A DNA stretch of 64,000 bases, taken from positions 578 to 64,577 of the forward strand of contig NZ_QGLE01000006.1 in NCBI RefSeq assembly GCF_003173035.1. Reading direction: 5' to 3'. The notes under the pieces were generated by a model that worked only from the letters and a program-made list of their open reading frames with translations, was not told the origin of the DNA and ran no database searches. Positions 52,083 to 60,923 of the stretch are shown one piece after another (within the stretch, counting starts at the first letter, position 1; each line of letters begins with the position of its first letter). Origin of the DNA: Zavarzinia aquatilis (lineage in GTDB: Bacteria > Pseudomonadota > Alphaproteobacteria > Zavarziniales > Zavarziniaceae). The translations under genes and the position numbers were made by a program.

Positions 52083-54056
52083 TCAGGGCAGGGTCAGGGT
52101 GACCGGGGCGGGCTTGCCCGCCTCGACCTTCACCTCGGTCTCGGTCACCGCCTCGCCGATCCGCAGCTCGACGATGTAGGTGCCGGCCGGCACGATCCAG
52201 ATCGGCGCCGCGTCATAGGAATAGGTCACCTGTTCCCGCTCGGTGCCGGTGATGGCGACGACCGCGCGGAAGACCTTCCAGTCGTAATCACCCTCGGGCT
52301 TGGCGGCGAGGCTGGCCTTGGCGACGATGGCCCCGGCCTGCAGGTCGAGCACGGGGGCGGCCACGCTGCCCGCCTTCAGCTCGATCTCGGTCGAGGCCTC
52401 GGCGAGGCCGGTGGTGACCTTCACGAAATATTTGCCGGCCGGCAGCTTGAAGTCGGGCGTCAGGTCGTAGCTATAGGCGACCATCTCGCCGCGGTTGCCC
52501 GCCATGTCGGTCGCCGCCGGGAAGATCTGCCAGGACAGGTCCTTGGTCGGCTTGGGTGCGCCGGGGGCGAAGATCGCCACCGGCTTCAACAGGCCGACGC
52601 CGAGCACGAGGCTGAGCTTGGTGCTCTCGCCCGGCTCTACCGTCACCGTGGTTTCGCCCGTCGCCTCGCCGATGGTGGCGGTGATGCGATAGGTGCCGGC
52701 GGCGAGATGGAAGGTCGGGCTGCCCTTGTAGGAATAGGTCAGGGAATCCGCGCTGTTCTGCGCGAAGACCTTCCAGCTCACGCCGTCCTTGTCGGTCGCC
52801 AGAGGCTCGCTCTCGCTCGGCCGGATCTCGGCCTCCACGGTGCCGCTGCCCAGCGTGATCATCACCTTCGGCTTCTCGCCCGGCTTCACGTCGAGGCTGG
52901 CCTCGCCCAGGGCGTCGCCATATTTCGCGGTCAGGCGATAGCTGCCGGCGGGCACGGTGAAATCGGGTTCCGGCTTGAAGCTGTAGCCGACTTCCTTGCC
53001 CGTCTGGTCATAGACCTTCCAGGCGATCTCGGTCGCGATGGGGGCGCTGGTCTCGCTCTCACGCGCGGCGGGCAGGATGACCGCGGCGCCGAGGTCGAGC
53101 ACGACCTCCTGCTTTTCGCCGGTGATCTTCACCTGCTGCTGGACCGAGGCGGCGCCGAGGCTGGCGGTGACGATGTAATCCCCCGGCGGGATCGGATCGC
53201 CCGGCGTCCAGCGCGCCCGGAAGGCATAGGCGAGGGGCGAGCCCAGCTCTTCCTGCCCGGGGACATCGGCGTAGACATCCCATTTCAGGTCGTCGTCCTC
53301 GACCGGAACGCCCGGGGCATAAACGGCGCTGAAGCTGGCCTTGCCCTTCGCGGGCGCGGGCGCGGGCGGTGGGGGTGCGGGCGCCGGGGCAGGGGCCGGC
53401 GCGGCGGTCGCGGCGGCGGCGGCGGACAGCGCGCTCTGCAGGCTGGCGGCGTCGTCGGCGAGGACGAAGCTGCCGCCCGTGTTGTCGGCGATGCACTTCA
53501 GCTGGGCCTTGGCCGCGTCGTCACGAATATCGAAACCGATGACATGGGCGGTGAAGGCGACACCCTGGGCTTCGAGTTCCGAAGCGATGGCGCAGGGGTC
53601 GAGGTCGCAGGTCTCCTCCCCATCGGAAACGAGGATCACGGTCGCCGGATTCTCGGTGTATTTCAGTGCCTCGGCGGCGCGCCGGACCGATGCGGTCAAC
53701 GGCGTCTTGCCCTTGGGCGAGAGTTTCGCGATCACCGCCTTCAGTTTCGCGGCGTTGACCGGGCCGACCGGGATCACATCCTCGATATCGTCGCAGGCGC
53801 CCTTGGTGCGGTGGCCATAGACCGTCAGGCCAAGATCGACCGCCGGATTCCAGCCGTCGACCAGCGCGTTGACGGCGGCGCGGGCGATATCCCATTTCGC
53901 CTTGCCGTCGATCTGGCCCCACATGCTGCCCGAAGCGTCGAGGACCAGAATGGCCTTGGCGCGGTCGTCCGCCGCGCGGGCCGCCGACAGCGAAAGCCCG
54001 GTCAGCAGCAGCAAGATGGCAAGGCCGAGACGGCCGAGGACCCCTGTCCGTATCAT
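52083..54056 (-). CDS. VWA-domain protein with five C-terminal beta repeats
   Basis: Protein of 657 aa. Signal peptide ends SAARAADD. VWA domain (about 28-205) with the metal-binding DASGSMWG; the second metal site falls in KTPLTASVRR and VILVSDGEETC. A Pro/Ala-rich linker follows. The rest is five repeats of about 75 aa, each with W-K-V/I-F, YSY...P.F.LPAGTY and a GEA...T.V.V pattern. The repeats likely form beta sandwiches in the periplasm or on the surface. Function unknown; adhesion or a scaffold is guesswork. Confidence 0.85.
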   Translation of the reverse strand: MIRTGVLGRLGLAILLLLTGLSLSAARAADDRAKAILVLDASGSMWGQIDGKAKWDIARAAVNALVDGWNPAVDLGLTVYGHRTKGACDDIEDVIPVGPVNAAKLKAVIAKLSPKGKTPLTASVRRAAEALKYTENPATVILVSDGEETCDLDPCAIASELEAQGVAFTAHVIGFDIRDDAAKAQLKCIADNTGGSFVLADDAASLQSALSAAAAATAAPAPAPAPAPPPPAPAPAKGKASFSAVYAPGVPVEDDDLKWDVYADVPGQEELGSPLAYAFRARWTPGDPIPPGDYIVTASLGAASVQQQVKITGEKQEVVLDLGAAVILPAARESETSAPIATEIAWKVYDQTGKEVGYSFKPEPDFTVPAGSYRLTAKYGDALGEASLDVKPGEKPKVMITLGSGTVEAEIRPSESEPLATDKDGVSWKVFAQNSADSLTYSYKGSPTFHLAAGTYRITATIGEATGETTVTVEPGESTKLSLVLGVGLLKPVAIFAPGAPKPTKDLSWQIFPAATDMAGNRGEMVAYSYDLTPDFKLPAGKYFVKVTTGLAEASTEIELKAGSVAAPVLDLQAGAIVAKASLAAKPEGDYDWKVFRAVVAITGTEREQVTYSYDAAPIWIVPAGTYIVELRIGEAVTETEVKVEAGKPAPVTLTLP

Positions 54057-54192
54057 GGTTTCTCCCCCGAGATTGCTGCGGGCAGGCTGCCACGAGCACA
54101 ACGGCCGCGACAAGCGGCTTGGCCAACGGCTACTATCCCGGCGAACCACCCGCCATGACGGTGGTCACAAAAAACATAAGGGGAGAGGGGAC

Positions 54193-55602
54193 ATGTCGGT
54201 GCGTTCCGAGTCCGTCGCGCGTAAAGCCGCGCCCATTGGGCAAAATCCGGAAACTGAAATCACGGCGGCGGCCTATCCGTCGCCCGCCTATGCCTGGTAC
54301 GTCGTCGGCGTGCTGATGCTGGCCTATACGGTGTCCTTCATCGACCGCCAGATCCTCAATCTGCTGGTCGGACCGATCAAACGCGACCTCGCCATCAACG
54401 ACACGGAGATGAGCCTGCTCGCCGGCCTCGCCTTCGCCCTGTTCTACACCTTCCTCGGCCTGCCCATCGGCCGCATGGTCGACCGGCGCAGCCGGCGCGG
54501 CATCATCATCGTCGGCATCGTGGTGTGGAGCCTGTTCACCGCGGCCTGCGGCCTCGCCGGCAAGTTCTGGCATCTGTTCCTGACCAGGATCGGCGTCGGC
54601 GTGGGCGAGGCGGCGCTGTCGCCCGCGGCCTATTCGCTGGTCGCCGATTATTTCCCGCCCCACCGCATGGGCACGGCGATGGGGGTCTATAACATGGGCA
54701 TCTTCGTCGGCTCTGGCCTTGCCTATATCTTCGGCGGGCTGGTGATCGGTCTCGTCTCTGGGGCGGAGCACATGGTGCTGCCCATCGTGGGCGAGGTTTT
54801 CGCCTGGCAGGTGGTGTTCTTCGCCGTCGGCCTGCCCGGGCTTCTGGTAGCGCTTCTGATGTTCACCGTGCGCGAACCGATCCGTCAGGGTATCAAGGCG
54901 GTGCGTCAGGCCGATGGCACCCTGGCCGTGAAGGCGGTGCCGGTGTCCGAGGTGGTGCGCTACATCGGCGGCAACGCCAAGGCCGTGCTGTGCCACAATG
55001 TCGGCTTCGCGCTGCTCTCCCTCGTCGGCTATGGCGTGGCGACCTGGCTGCCCAGCTTCTTCATCCGCGCCCATGGCTGGACCCCGGCCGAAATCGGCTT
55101 CGCCTTCGGCATCGTCCAGCTCACGGCGGGCGTGATCGGCGTGATCTTCGGCGGCTGGCTGGGCGATGTTCTCAAGCAGAAGGGCATCGCTGACGGCCGC
55201 CTGCGTGTCGGCATGGTCGCGGCGGTGCTGGGCGTGCCCTTCGCCGTCGCCATGCCATTCGTCGGCGATGGCAACATGGTGCTGGCGCTCTCCATCGCCA
55301 CCACCTTCTTCTATACGATGTGCTTCGGCGCGGCCCCCGCCGCGATCGCCGAGATCATGCCGAACCAGATGCGCGGTCAGGCCTCGGCGGTCTATCTCTT
55401 CATCGTCAATCTGATCGGACTTGGCCTCGGGCCGACCGTGGTGGCCCTCGTCACCGATTTCGTCTTCCGGGACGAGAACATGGTCGGCTATTCGCTGGCG
55501 CTGGTCGCGGGCATCGCCCTGCCGCTTGCCGCCGCCGTGCTCTGGGCCGGCTGCGCGCCCTATCGCCAGGCGCTCGAGCGGGTGAAGACCTATACCGCCT
55601 GA
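54193..55602 (+). CDS. MFS transporter, spinster-like
   Basis: Protein of 469 aa with twelve helices. YVVGVLMLAYTVSFIDRQILNLLVGPIKRDL at the first helix is typical of the spinster-related subgroup; LPIGRMVDRRSRRGIIIVG is the conserved loop 2-3. Substrate unknown; relatives move aromatic acids or lipids. ATG 54193 has a ggagagg site. Divergent from the VWA gene. Confidence 0.9.
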   Translation: MSVRSESVARKAAPIGQNPETEITAAAYPSPAYAWYVVGVLMLAYTVSFIDRQILNLLVGPIKRDLAINDTEMSLLAGLAFALFYTFLGLPIGRMVDRRSRRGIIIVGIVVWSLFTAACGLAGKFWHLFLTRIGVGVGEAALSPAAYSLVADYFPPHRMGTAMGVYNMGIFVGSGLAYIFGGLVIGLVSGAEHMVLPIVGEVFAWQVVFFAVGLPGLLVALLMFTVREPIRQGIKAVRQADGTLAVKAVPVSEVVRYIGGNAKAVLCHNVGFALLSLVGYGVATWLPSFFIRAHGWTPAEIGFAFGIVQLTAGVIGVIFGGWLGDVLKQKGIADGRLRVGMVAAVLGVPFAVAMPFVGDGNMVLALSIATTFFYTMCFGAAPAAIAEIMPNQMRGQASAVYLFIVNLIGLGLGPTVVALVTDFVFRDENMVGYSLALVAGIALPLAAAVLWAGCAPYRQALERVKTYTA

Positions 55603-55643
55603 CCGGCGGTACGGGGCGGCGATGGTCTCGCCGCCCCGGTCCC

Positions 55644-56219
55644 TCAGCCCAGCAGACCGGGCAGGAACAGGGTGACGATGCCGACCGCGACGAAGATCGC
55701 CGCCGCCACCATGCGCACGATGTTCAGTGGCACCACCCGCGTTGCCGCCTCGCCCAGATAGACGGCGGGGACATTGGCCAGCATCATGCCGAAGGTCGTG
55801 CCCAGGGTGACGAGGAAGAGATTGTCGAAACGGGCACCCAGCGCCACCGTGGCGATCTGGGTCTTGTCGCCCATCTCGACCAGGAAGAAGGCGATCGTCG
55901 TCGTCAGGAAGGCGCCGAAGCGACGCTTGTCCGCGCCGGCCTCGTCGTCGTCCATCTTGTCGGGGATCAGCACCCAGGCGCCCATGGCGATGAACGACAG
56001 GCCCAATACCCAGCGCATGATCTCGGGCCCGATCCAGCCCGCGACCAGCGTGCCGAAGGCGGCGGCGAGCAGGTGGTTGAGCACGGTCGCGGCGAAGATG
56101 CCGGCGCAGATCGCGAAAGGCCGGCGGAACTTGCTGGCCAGCAGGATGGCGAGCATCTGGGTCTTGTCGCCGATTTCGGCGATGGCGACGATGCCGGTCG
56201 AAGTGAGAAAGGCTTCCAT
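55644..56219 (-). CDS. GDT1/TMEM165-family manganese exporter (MneA-like)
   Basis: Protein of 191 aa with six helices. Two inverted halves each carry the cation motif E-x-G-D-K-T: AIAEIGDKTQMLAILLA and FLVEMGDKTQIATVALGA. The family exports Mn2+ (and Ca2+ in eukaryotes). A yybP-ykoY-type Mn riboswitch lies in the leader, which strongly supports manganese as the substrate and excess Mn as the inducer. Confidence 0.93.
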   Translation of the reverse strand: MEAFLTSTGIVAIAEIGDKTQMLAILLASKFRRPFAICAGIFAATVLNHLLAAAFGTLVAGWIGPEIMRWVLGLSFIAMGAWVLIPDKMDDDEAGADKRRFGAFLTTTIAFFLVEMGDKTQIATVALGARFDNLFLVTLGTTFGMMLANVPAVYLGEAATRVVPLNIVRMVAAAIFVAVGIVTLFLPGLLG

Positions 56220-56232
56220 GACGGATCACAGG

Positions 56233-56278
56233 GCAGGGCCGGGCACATAACCGATGGCAAGCCGCGGCCCGACCCTGC
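56233..56278 (-). promoter_or_regulatory. Expression-platform hairpin before the Mn exporter
   Basis: 12-base arms gcagggtcgggc / gcccggccctgc (minus strand, 11 of 12 paired) ending 13 bases before the start codon. No U tract, so control of translation initiation is more likely than termination. Confidence 0.6.
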
Positions 56279-56296
56279 AAGGACGGACGCAACCTG

Positions 56297-56412
56297 CCAA
56301 AGGTCTCGCCAGGCGGAAGGGCTCCGCTGATCGCGCCATGGCGGACGGACACCGTCCCCCAAGTCTGTTGACGCGGCCCCCGCTGACCCGCGGGCGGCTA
56401 CTCCCCAATGAC
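56297..56412 (-). promoter_or_regulatory. yybP-ykoY manganese riboswitch
   Basis: On the minus strand the leader reads ttggggagtagcc (from 56409), a variable arm, cgtcaaca, and closes with ggcgagacctttggc (56297-56310). This is the consensus of the Mn2+-sensing yybP-ykoY aptamer: ggggagtagc at the 5' side pairing into gcgagacc at the 3' side. The downstream gene is a GDT1 Mn exporter, the class usually controlled by this riboswitch. In the family, Mn2+ binding turns the exporter on. Confidence 0.88.
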
Positions 56413-56469
56413 GGGGCAGTCATAACAATCGGCGATCACGTGCGCAAGAAAACCTTTCGCGCGCTGGCC

Positions 56470-57054
56470 TCAATGGGCGGAAGCACCGGCCCGGCGCATC
56501 TCGTCCAGCCAGCCGCGTATCCGGTCCGGCCCCGCGGTATCGACAAGGCCGAACAAGCTGTGCCGCACCACGCGGATGCCGGCGAAGGCAAGGATGCTGC
56601 GCTTGATGAGCTTCAGGCCATGGCCGCCGAACCAGAAGCGGAACAGGGGCACCGGCATGCCCATGGTGACGACGAGGCGAGCCGTGCGGCCGGCCAGCAG
56701 GCTCTGCGCGCCGCCCTTGTCGTCGCGGACGAAGGTGCCGCCCGGCCGCAGCGCCTGTTCGAAAAAAGCCTTCACCAGGGCCGGCATGGTGCCCATCCAC
56801 AGGGGAAAGACCAGGACGATGTGATCGGCCCACAACAGGTCGGCGACCGCCCCGGCAAGGCCCGGCGGGATCGGCTCGTGATCATAGGCGTATTGCGAGG
56901 CGAGCAGCGGGAAGTCGAGGCTGGCGAGGTCGATACGGCGCAACTGGTGCCCCGCGTCAGACACCCCTTGAGCGTAGGCATCCGCCAGCTGGCGGCACAG
57001 GCGCTTCCCGTCTTTGTCGGGGTGCCCCTGGATGAGGACGATCTTGCTCGGCAT
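56470..57054 (-). CDS. NAD(P)H-dependent oxidoreductase, flavodoxin-like fold
   Basis: Protein of 194 aa. Flavodoxin-fold FMN/FAD site: IVLIQGHPDKDGKRLCRQLADAYAQG, then DHIVLVFPLWMGTMPALVKAFFEQAL and the C-terminal HSLFGLVD. Related to NQO1/KefF/MdaB quinone reductases. Cytosolic, probably reduces quinones by two electrons. ATG 57054. Confidence 0.88.
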   Translation of the reverse strand: MPSKIVLIQGHPDKDGKRLCRQLADAYAQGVSDAGHQLRRIDLASLDFPLLASQYAYDHEPIPPGLAGAVADLLWADHIVLVFPLWMGTMPALVKAFFEQALRPGGTFVRDDKGGAQSLLAGRTARLVVTMGMPVPLFRFWFGGHGLKLIKRSILAFAGIRVVRHSLFGLVDTAGPDRIRGWLDEMRRAGASAH

Positions 57055-57270
57055 GGCGGGTTCCGTGGCTTTGCCCCATCAAGGCAGGCCGTCGCCCCTT
57101 TGGCATTGACCTGGCTCATGCCGCGAAATTAAGCAGCTGAAACAATGTGCCGATGAATTGGGCGCAAGACGATCAGTAAATTGCACGAAACGGCCAAGGA
57201 TCAAATTCGCGCGGGCCGGGTTATTTCCCATGTCGACATCGAACAGTCGAACAAGCCTGTGAGGAGAATC

Positions 57271-57660
57271 ATGAAGATTTCGGCCATTGCTCTCGCGCTT
57301 CTGCTTGCCGGCGGCCTTGCCGCCTGTGACGACGGCAAGAAGGAAGGTTCGGCCGAGCAGCAGGCGCCCGCCGCCGCGCCCGCGACCGCCGCGACTCCGG
57401 CGCCGGCCACCCCTGCCACCCCCGCGCCGGCCGCCGCCGCGCCGCAGCCCGGCCCGGCCGAACAGATGGGCCAGGATGCCGGCAAGGCGATCGACGATGC
57501 CGCCAAGGCCACGGGCGAAGCGCTCGACAGCGCCGCCAAGGCGACCGGCGATGCGGTGAACGATGCCGCCAAGGCGGTTCAGGACGCGGTCGGCAATGCG
57601 ACGGTGGAGCCGGCGACGACCACCCCGCCCGCGACCGCCCCGGCGACCCCCGCGCAATAA
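57271..57660 (+). CDS. Ala/Pro-rich lipoprotein with LEA-like repeats
   Basis: Protein of 129 aa. Lipobox in LLLAGGLAACDDG. A long Pro-Ala-Thr segment follows, then 11-residue LEA-like repeats (DDAAKATGEAL, DSAAKATGDAV, NDAAKAVQDAV) and a Pro/Thr tail. Such repeats form amphipathic helices linked to desiccation or stress protection; that role is inferred. Ideal gaggag site. Monocistronic. Confidence 0.8.
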   Translation: MKISAIALALLLAGGLAACDDGKKEGSAEQQAPAAAPATAATPAPATPATPAPAAAAPQPGPAEQMGQDAGKAIDDAAKATGEALDSAAKATGDAVNDAAKAVQDAVGNATVEPATTTPPATAPATPAQ

Positions 57661-57701
57661 TCGCTTACGCGGTCAGTGATTGAACCGGACGGCGGTGCCC
57701 C

Positions 57702-58199
57702 TCAGGGTGCCGCCGTCGTCATATTGTCCCGGCGCAGGGCCATGGCGCCGCGCAGGGCCGCCGCCAGGTCCAGCCGTTCCCCCGGGGTCAGGCTGCGCGC
57801 GAAGACGAAGCGCCGGCCATGGCTGGCGATGGCGATCTCGTTCTCGTCCTCCGACATTTCGCGCATCTCAATCCGTGCCCAGCCCGGCTCGAAGCGGAAC
57901 TGGCGGGCGGCGCCCTTGGCGCTGACGCAATGCACCGTCAGGTCGCGGTCGGTCAGGCGCACCCGCTCGAAGGCGCGGGCGGCGCGGTAATTGGCCCTGA
58001 AGGCGAACCAGACCAGCAGCACGTCGAGGCCGAAGAAGCCGAATACCGGCCAGGCGCCGATGGACAGGAACAGCACCCCGGCCGCGAAACTGACCGCCGC
58101 CACCGCCACCATCAGGGCGGTGAAGGCCCGCGGCCCGAGGGAGCGATGCGGCGTCAGCACGGCGTCGAACCACAGGCGATCGGCGGGATGATCCTGCAT
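57702..58199 (-). CDS. DUF2244 family membrane protein
   Basis: Protein of 165 aa. Two membrane helices (AFTALMVAVAAVSFAAGVLFL, PVFGFFGLDVLLVWFAF) and the conserved NYRAARAFERVRL and FRFEPGWARIEM of DUF2244. Function unknown; in other alphaproteobacteria the gene often lies beside nth, as here, where it diverges from it. Confidence 0.9.
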   Translation of the reverse strand: MQDHPADRLWFDAVLTPHRSLGPRAFTALMVAVAAVSFAAGVLFLSIGAWPVFGFFGLDVLLVWFAFRANYRAARAFERVRLTDRDLTVHCVSAKGAARQFRFEPGWARIEMREMSEDENEIAIASHGRRFVFARSLTPGERLDLAAALRGAMALRRDNMTTAAP

Positions 58200-58330
58200 G
58201 GCGGCTGGCCGCGCTCCTGAAGATGAAAAAGGCCGGGCCTTCGCGCTCCGGCCCGCCGATGATAGGAAGTGCAGTTGCCTGCGGCAAGCGGGCCTTGCAC
58301 ACGCGAAGCATTCGAATCGGCAAACCCACC

Positions 58331-58960
58331 ATGCGCAAGGCGGATATCGTCACCTTCTTCTCGCGGCTCGAAGCCCAGCGGCCCGAGCCCAAGGGCGAAC
58401 TCGAGCACGAGAATGCCTATCAGCTGCTGGTCGCCGTCGTCATGTCGGCCCAGGCGACGGACGTCGGCGTGAACAAGGCGACGGCGCCCCTGTTCGCCGT
58501 GGTGAAGACACCGGGGCAGATGCTGGACTACGGGCTGGAGCGGCTGACCGAGACGATCCGGACCATCGGCCTTTACCGCAACAAGGCGAAGAATGTGATC
58601 GAGCTGTCGCGCCTCCTCGTCGAGCGGCATGGCGGCGAGGTCCCGCGCGACCGCGCGGCGCTGGAGGCGCTGCCGGGTGTCGGGCGCAAGACGGCGAATG
58701 TCGTCCTCAACATCGCCTTCGGCGTGCCGGTGATCGCGGTCGATACCCATGTCTTCCGGGTGTCCAACCGGACGGGCCTCGCCCCGGGCAAGACGGTCGA
58801 GGCGGTGGAGGCCAAGCTGGAAAAAGTGGTGCCGCCGGCCTTTCGCCTGCACGCCCACCATTGGCTGATCCTGCACGGGCGCTATGTCTGCAAGGCGCGG
58901 AAACCCGATTGCGAGGGCTGCATCGTCAACGACCTCTGCCCGTCGGCGGGCAAGGCCTGA
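58331..58960 (+). CDS. nth: Endonuclease III
   Basis: Protein of 209 aa. DNA glycosylase/AP lyase for oxidised pyrimidines. Catalytic Lys120 in LPGVGRKTANVVLN and Asp138 in VIAVDTHVFRV have the same numbers as in E. coli. The 4Fe-4S cluster cysteines are 187, 194, 197 and 203 (CKARKPDCEGCIVNDLC). Start at MRKADIVTFF; no strong ribosome-binding site, and the upstream extension lacks similarity. Confidence 0.96.
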   Translation: MRKADIVTFFSRLEAQRPEPKGELEHENAYQLLVAVVMSAQATDVGVNKATAPLFAVVKTPGQMLDYGLERLTETIRTIGLYRNKAKNVIELSRLLVERHGGEVPRDRAALEALPGVGRKTANVVLNIAFGVPVIAVDTHVFRVSNRTGLAPGKTVEAVEAKLEKVVPPAFRLHAHHWLILHGRYVCKARKPDCEGCIVNDLCPSAGKA

Positions 58961-58976
58961 CGCCGGCGGCCGTGGT

Positions 58977-59360
58977 TCAGGCGCCGCCGCGCGCCGCCGC
59001 GCGGGCCGCCGCCTCGGCCCCGACCCGGCCGGCGCAGGCATTGACGTCGACCGGCTTGCCGCGCCGGTCGCGGGCATCGGCGTGGCGCACGCTCAGCACA
59101 TCCTCATCGAGATAGAGAAAGACATGAAGCAGGCAGTCGCGGGCGGAATATTGCCAGATTTCCGCGGGCGGCTCGCTGCGCCGCAGGGCCGGCGTGCCCA
59201 GCAGCAGGGGAAGCTCGGGGCCGGTCAGGCCGACGAGACCGCCGGCCGGCAACTCCGGCGCGAGGGGTCGGTGCCGCGGTGCCGGCGTCTCGGCGCAGGC
59301 GGCCATCAGGAGCGGAAGGGCGGCCACAGCGGCCGCCCTGATGAGAGACGCGGGACTCAA
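58977..59360 (-). CDS. Conserved small lipoprotein
   Basis: Protein of 127 aa. Lipobox LLMAACAE. The mature part (LVGLTGPELPLLLGTPALRRSEPPAEIWQYSARDCLLHVFLYLDEDVLSVRHADARD in order) resembles BamE/OmlA-like alphaproteobacterial lipoproteins with a G-x-P-x-x-x-R...E-x-WQY motif. Function unknown; an envelope role is likely. Lies 22 bases downstream of bactofilin. Confidence 0.8.
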   Translation of the reverse strand: MSPASLIRAAAVAALPLLMAACAETPAPRHRPLAPELPAGGLVGLTGPELPLLLGTPALRRSEPPAEIWQYSARDCLLHVFLYLDEDVLSVRHADARDRRGKPVDVNACAGRVGAEAAARAAARGGA

Positions 59361-59382
59361 CGCACGACGGGGCGCCGCAGGG

Positions 59383-60057
59383 TCAGACCAGCGTGCCTTC
59401 GCTCGACGGGAAGGTGACCGGGGCCGGGGTCGGCGCGGGTGTCGGGGCGACGGCCAGCGGCGCCGGCTCGGCGGCGATCGGGTTGCCCTGCACCGTATTG
59501 ATGTCGCCGACCAGTTCGCCGCCGCATTCGATTTCCAGCTGGCCGTAGCGGATCTCGCCCTTCACCTTGCCGGTGGCGCGGATCAGCAGGCGGCCGCGGC
59601 AGATCAGCTTGCCCTCGAAGGTGCCGCCGATCAGTGCCTCGTCGATCTCGGCCGCGCCCTTGAAGACGCCGGTCGAGGTGATCTCGATCACCCGGCTTTC
59701 GGTCAGGGTGGCGTCGACCCGGCCTTCGACCACCAGCTTGTCGCAGGCGGTGATCTGGCCCGACAGGACGATGTTGCGGCCGACGATCAGCTTCTTGTCG
59801 TCGGACGACGGCGGCGGCGCCGACGGCGTGGCCGGCGTCAGCGGGCGGCTCATGCCGGGCAATTCGCGGCTGGGACGGGCGACTTCGGGGCGGAAACTCG
59901 TCGAATCATGGTCGGCCATGGCGGCGCTGCCTTGCTGCTGAAGGGAAGGGGCGGGGGTGGCCGGGCGGGCCGGCGTCGGGGTGAAGGCGGTGGCGGGTTT
60001 CGCGGGCTGCGGCGGCGCCGGGGGTGGTTCCGGGGGACCGCTTCTCTTTCCGAACAT
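59383..60057 (-). CDS. Bactofilin family protein
   Basis: Protein of 224 aa. Central bactofilin beta-helix (about 85-190): KKLIVGRNIVLSGQITACDKLVVEGRVDATL, IGGTFEGKLICRGRLLIRATGKVKGEIRYG and ECGGELVGDI. Both ends are long and Pro/Ala-rich. Polymerises without nucleotide into membrane-associated scaffolds in cell shape or polarity. aggaga site. No M23 peptidase partner is adjacent. Confidence 0.93.
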   Translation of the reverse strand: MFGKRSGPPEPPPAPPQPAKPATAFTPTPARPATPAPSLQQQGSAAMADHDSTSFRPEVARPSRELPGMSRPLTPATPSAPPPSSDDKKLIVGRNIVLSGQITACDKLVVEGRVDATLTESRVIEITSTGVFKGAAEIDEALIGGTFEGKLICRGRLLIRATGKVKGEIRYGQLEIECGGELVGDINTVQGNPIAAEPAPLAVAPTPAPTPAPVTFPSSEGTLV

Positions 60058-60163
60058 TGATCTCTCCTGAATCCTCGTTCGCTGGCCAGGCCAGTTCGCA
60101 ATGTCAGCACCGGCCGGGGCCGGCTTCTCTCAATCCCTCGGAGCGGGAGACGAAGCCCGTTCC

Positions 60164-60853
60164 TCAACCCCCTCGCCGCGACAGGCGTACCCCGCGTTCG
60201 AGATGCACCATGGCCGCGAGCGTGACGAGCGGCGCGATCAGATTGACGACCGGCACCACCATCAATGCCGTCCCCAGCAGACCGGCACTGAAAACGAGCA
60301 GGCGATTCGCCCGCCGCAGCCTTGTGGCCTCCGCGGGCGACGCTTGCCGCAAGGCAACCTGCTCGAAATATTCCCGTCCGACAAGATAGCCGTTGAGGCC
60401 AAGGAAAACCAAGAGGTTGAGGAGCGGCAGGAAGATGCCCGCTATCTGCAGGGGCAGGAACAGGATGTTCAGGGCGATGGTGACCGCGAGGAACCTCAGG
60501 CCCGAGACCGTCCCCTCGACGAAGCCGATGTCCCGCCCGGGTGGATCGGCCGGATAGTCCCGGGCGGCGACCTTGGCCGCCGCCTCGTCGAGGAACAGGG
60601 ATTGCAGGGTCGTCATCATCACCGGGAACATGAAGGCGAGGCCGATCCCGGTCAGGATGCCGCCCAGGATGCGCAGGGTCTCGTCCAGCCAGCCCCAGCC
60701 GGTGCTGGGCGCGAAACCGAGGCCCTGATAGGCCCCGGCGACGAGAAGCAGGGTGAGCGCGAGGCCCATGAACAGCACCCGCCACAGGATCGCGCGCAAG
60801 GGCGGCGACAGGGCGTCCTCCAGTCCCTTCAGGAAGGCGGGGATCAGCGACAT
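60164..60853 (-). CDS. EI24/CysZ-like membrane protein
   Basis: Protein of 229 aa with about five membrane segments: AILWRVLFMGLALTLLLVAGAY, FMFPVMMTTLQSLFLDEAA, FLAVTIALNILFLPLQI and NGYLVGREYFEQVALRQ, the conserved EI24 motif. CysZ relatives import sulfate; for this branch the substrate is unproven. Upstream of bactofilin on the same strand. Confidence 0.87.
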   Translation of the reverse strand: MSLIPAFLKGLEDALSPPLRAILWRVLFMGLALTLLLVAGAYQGLGFAPSTGWGWLDETLRILGGILTGIGLAFMFPVMMTTLQSLFLDEAAAKVAARDYPADPPGRDIGFVEGTVSGLRFLAVTIALNILFLPLQIAGIFLPLLNLLVFLGLNGYLVGREYFEQVALRQASPAEATRLRRANRLLVFSAGLLGTALMVVPVVNLIAPLVTLAAMVHLERGVRLSRRGG

Positions 60854-60923
60854 GGGGCGAAGTTTCCTCGGTTCTGGACGGGTGCGTCTCCATCCTTATA
60901 CTGCGCCCGCGAGATTTTCGGGG

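Noticed and set aside
52707-54158. A 483-codon frame antisense to the VWA gene
   Set aside because: Gly/Arg/Asp/His-rich shadow with no domain. The VWA protein has a signal peptide, metal site and repeats.
57688-57717. Hairpin (gacggcgg / ccgccgtc) between the LEA-like lipoprotein and DUF2244
   Set aside because: It overlaps the DUF2244 C-terminal codons and has no U tract, so I did not call it a terminator.
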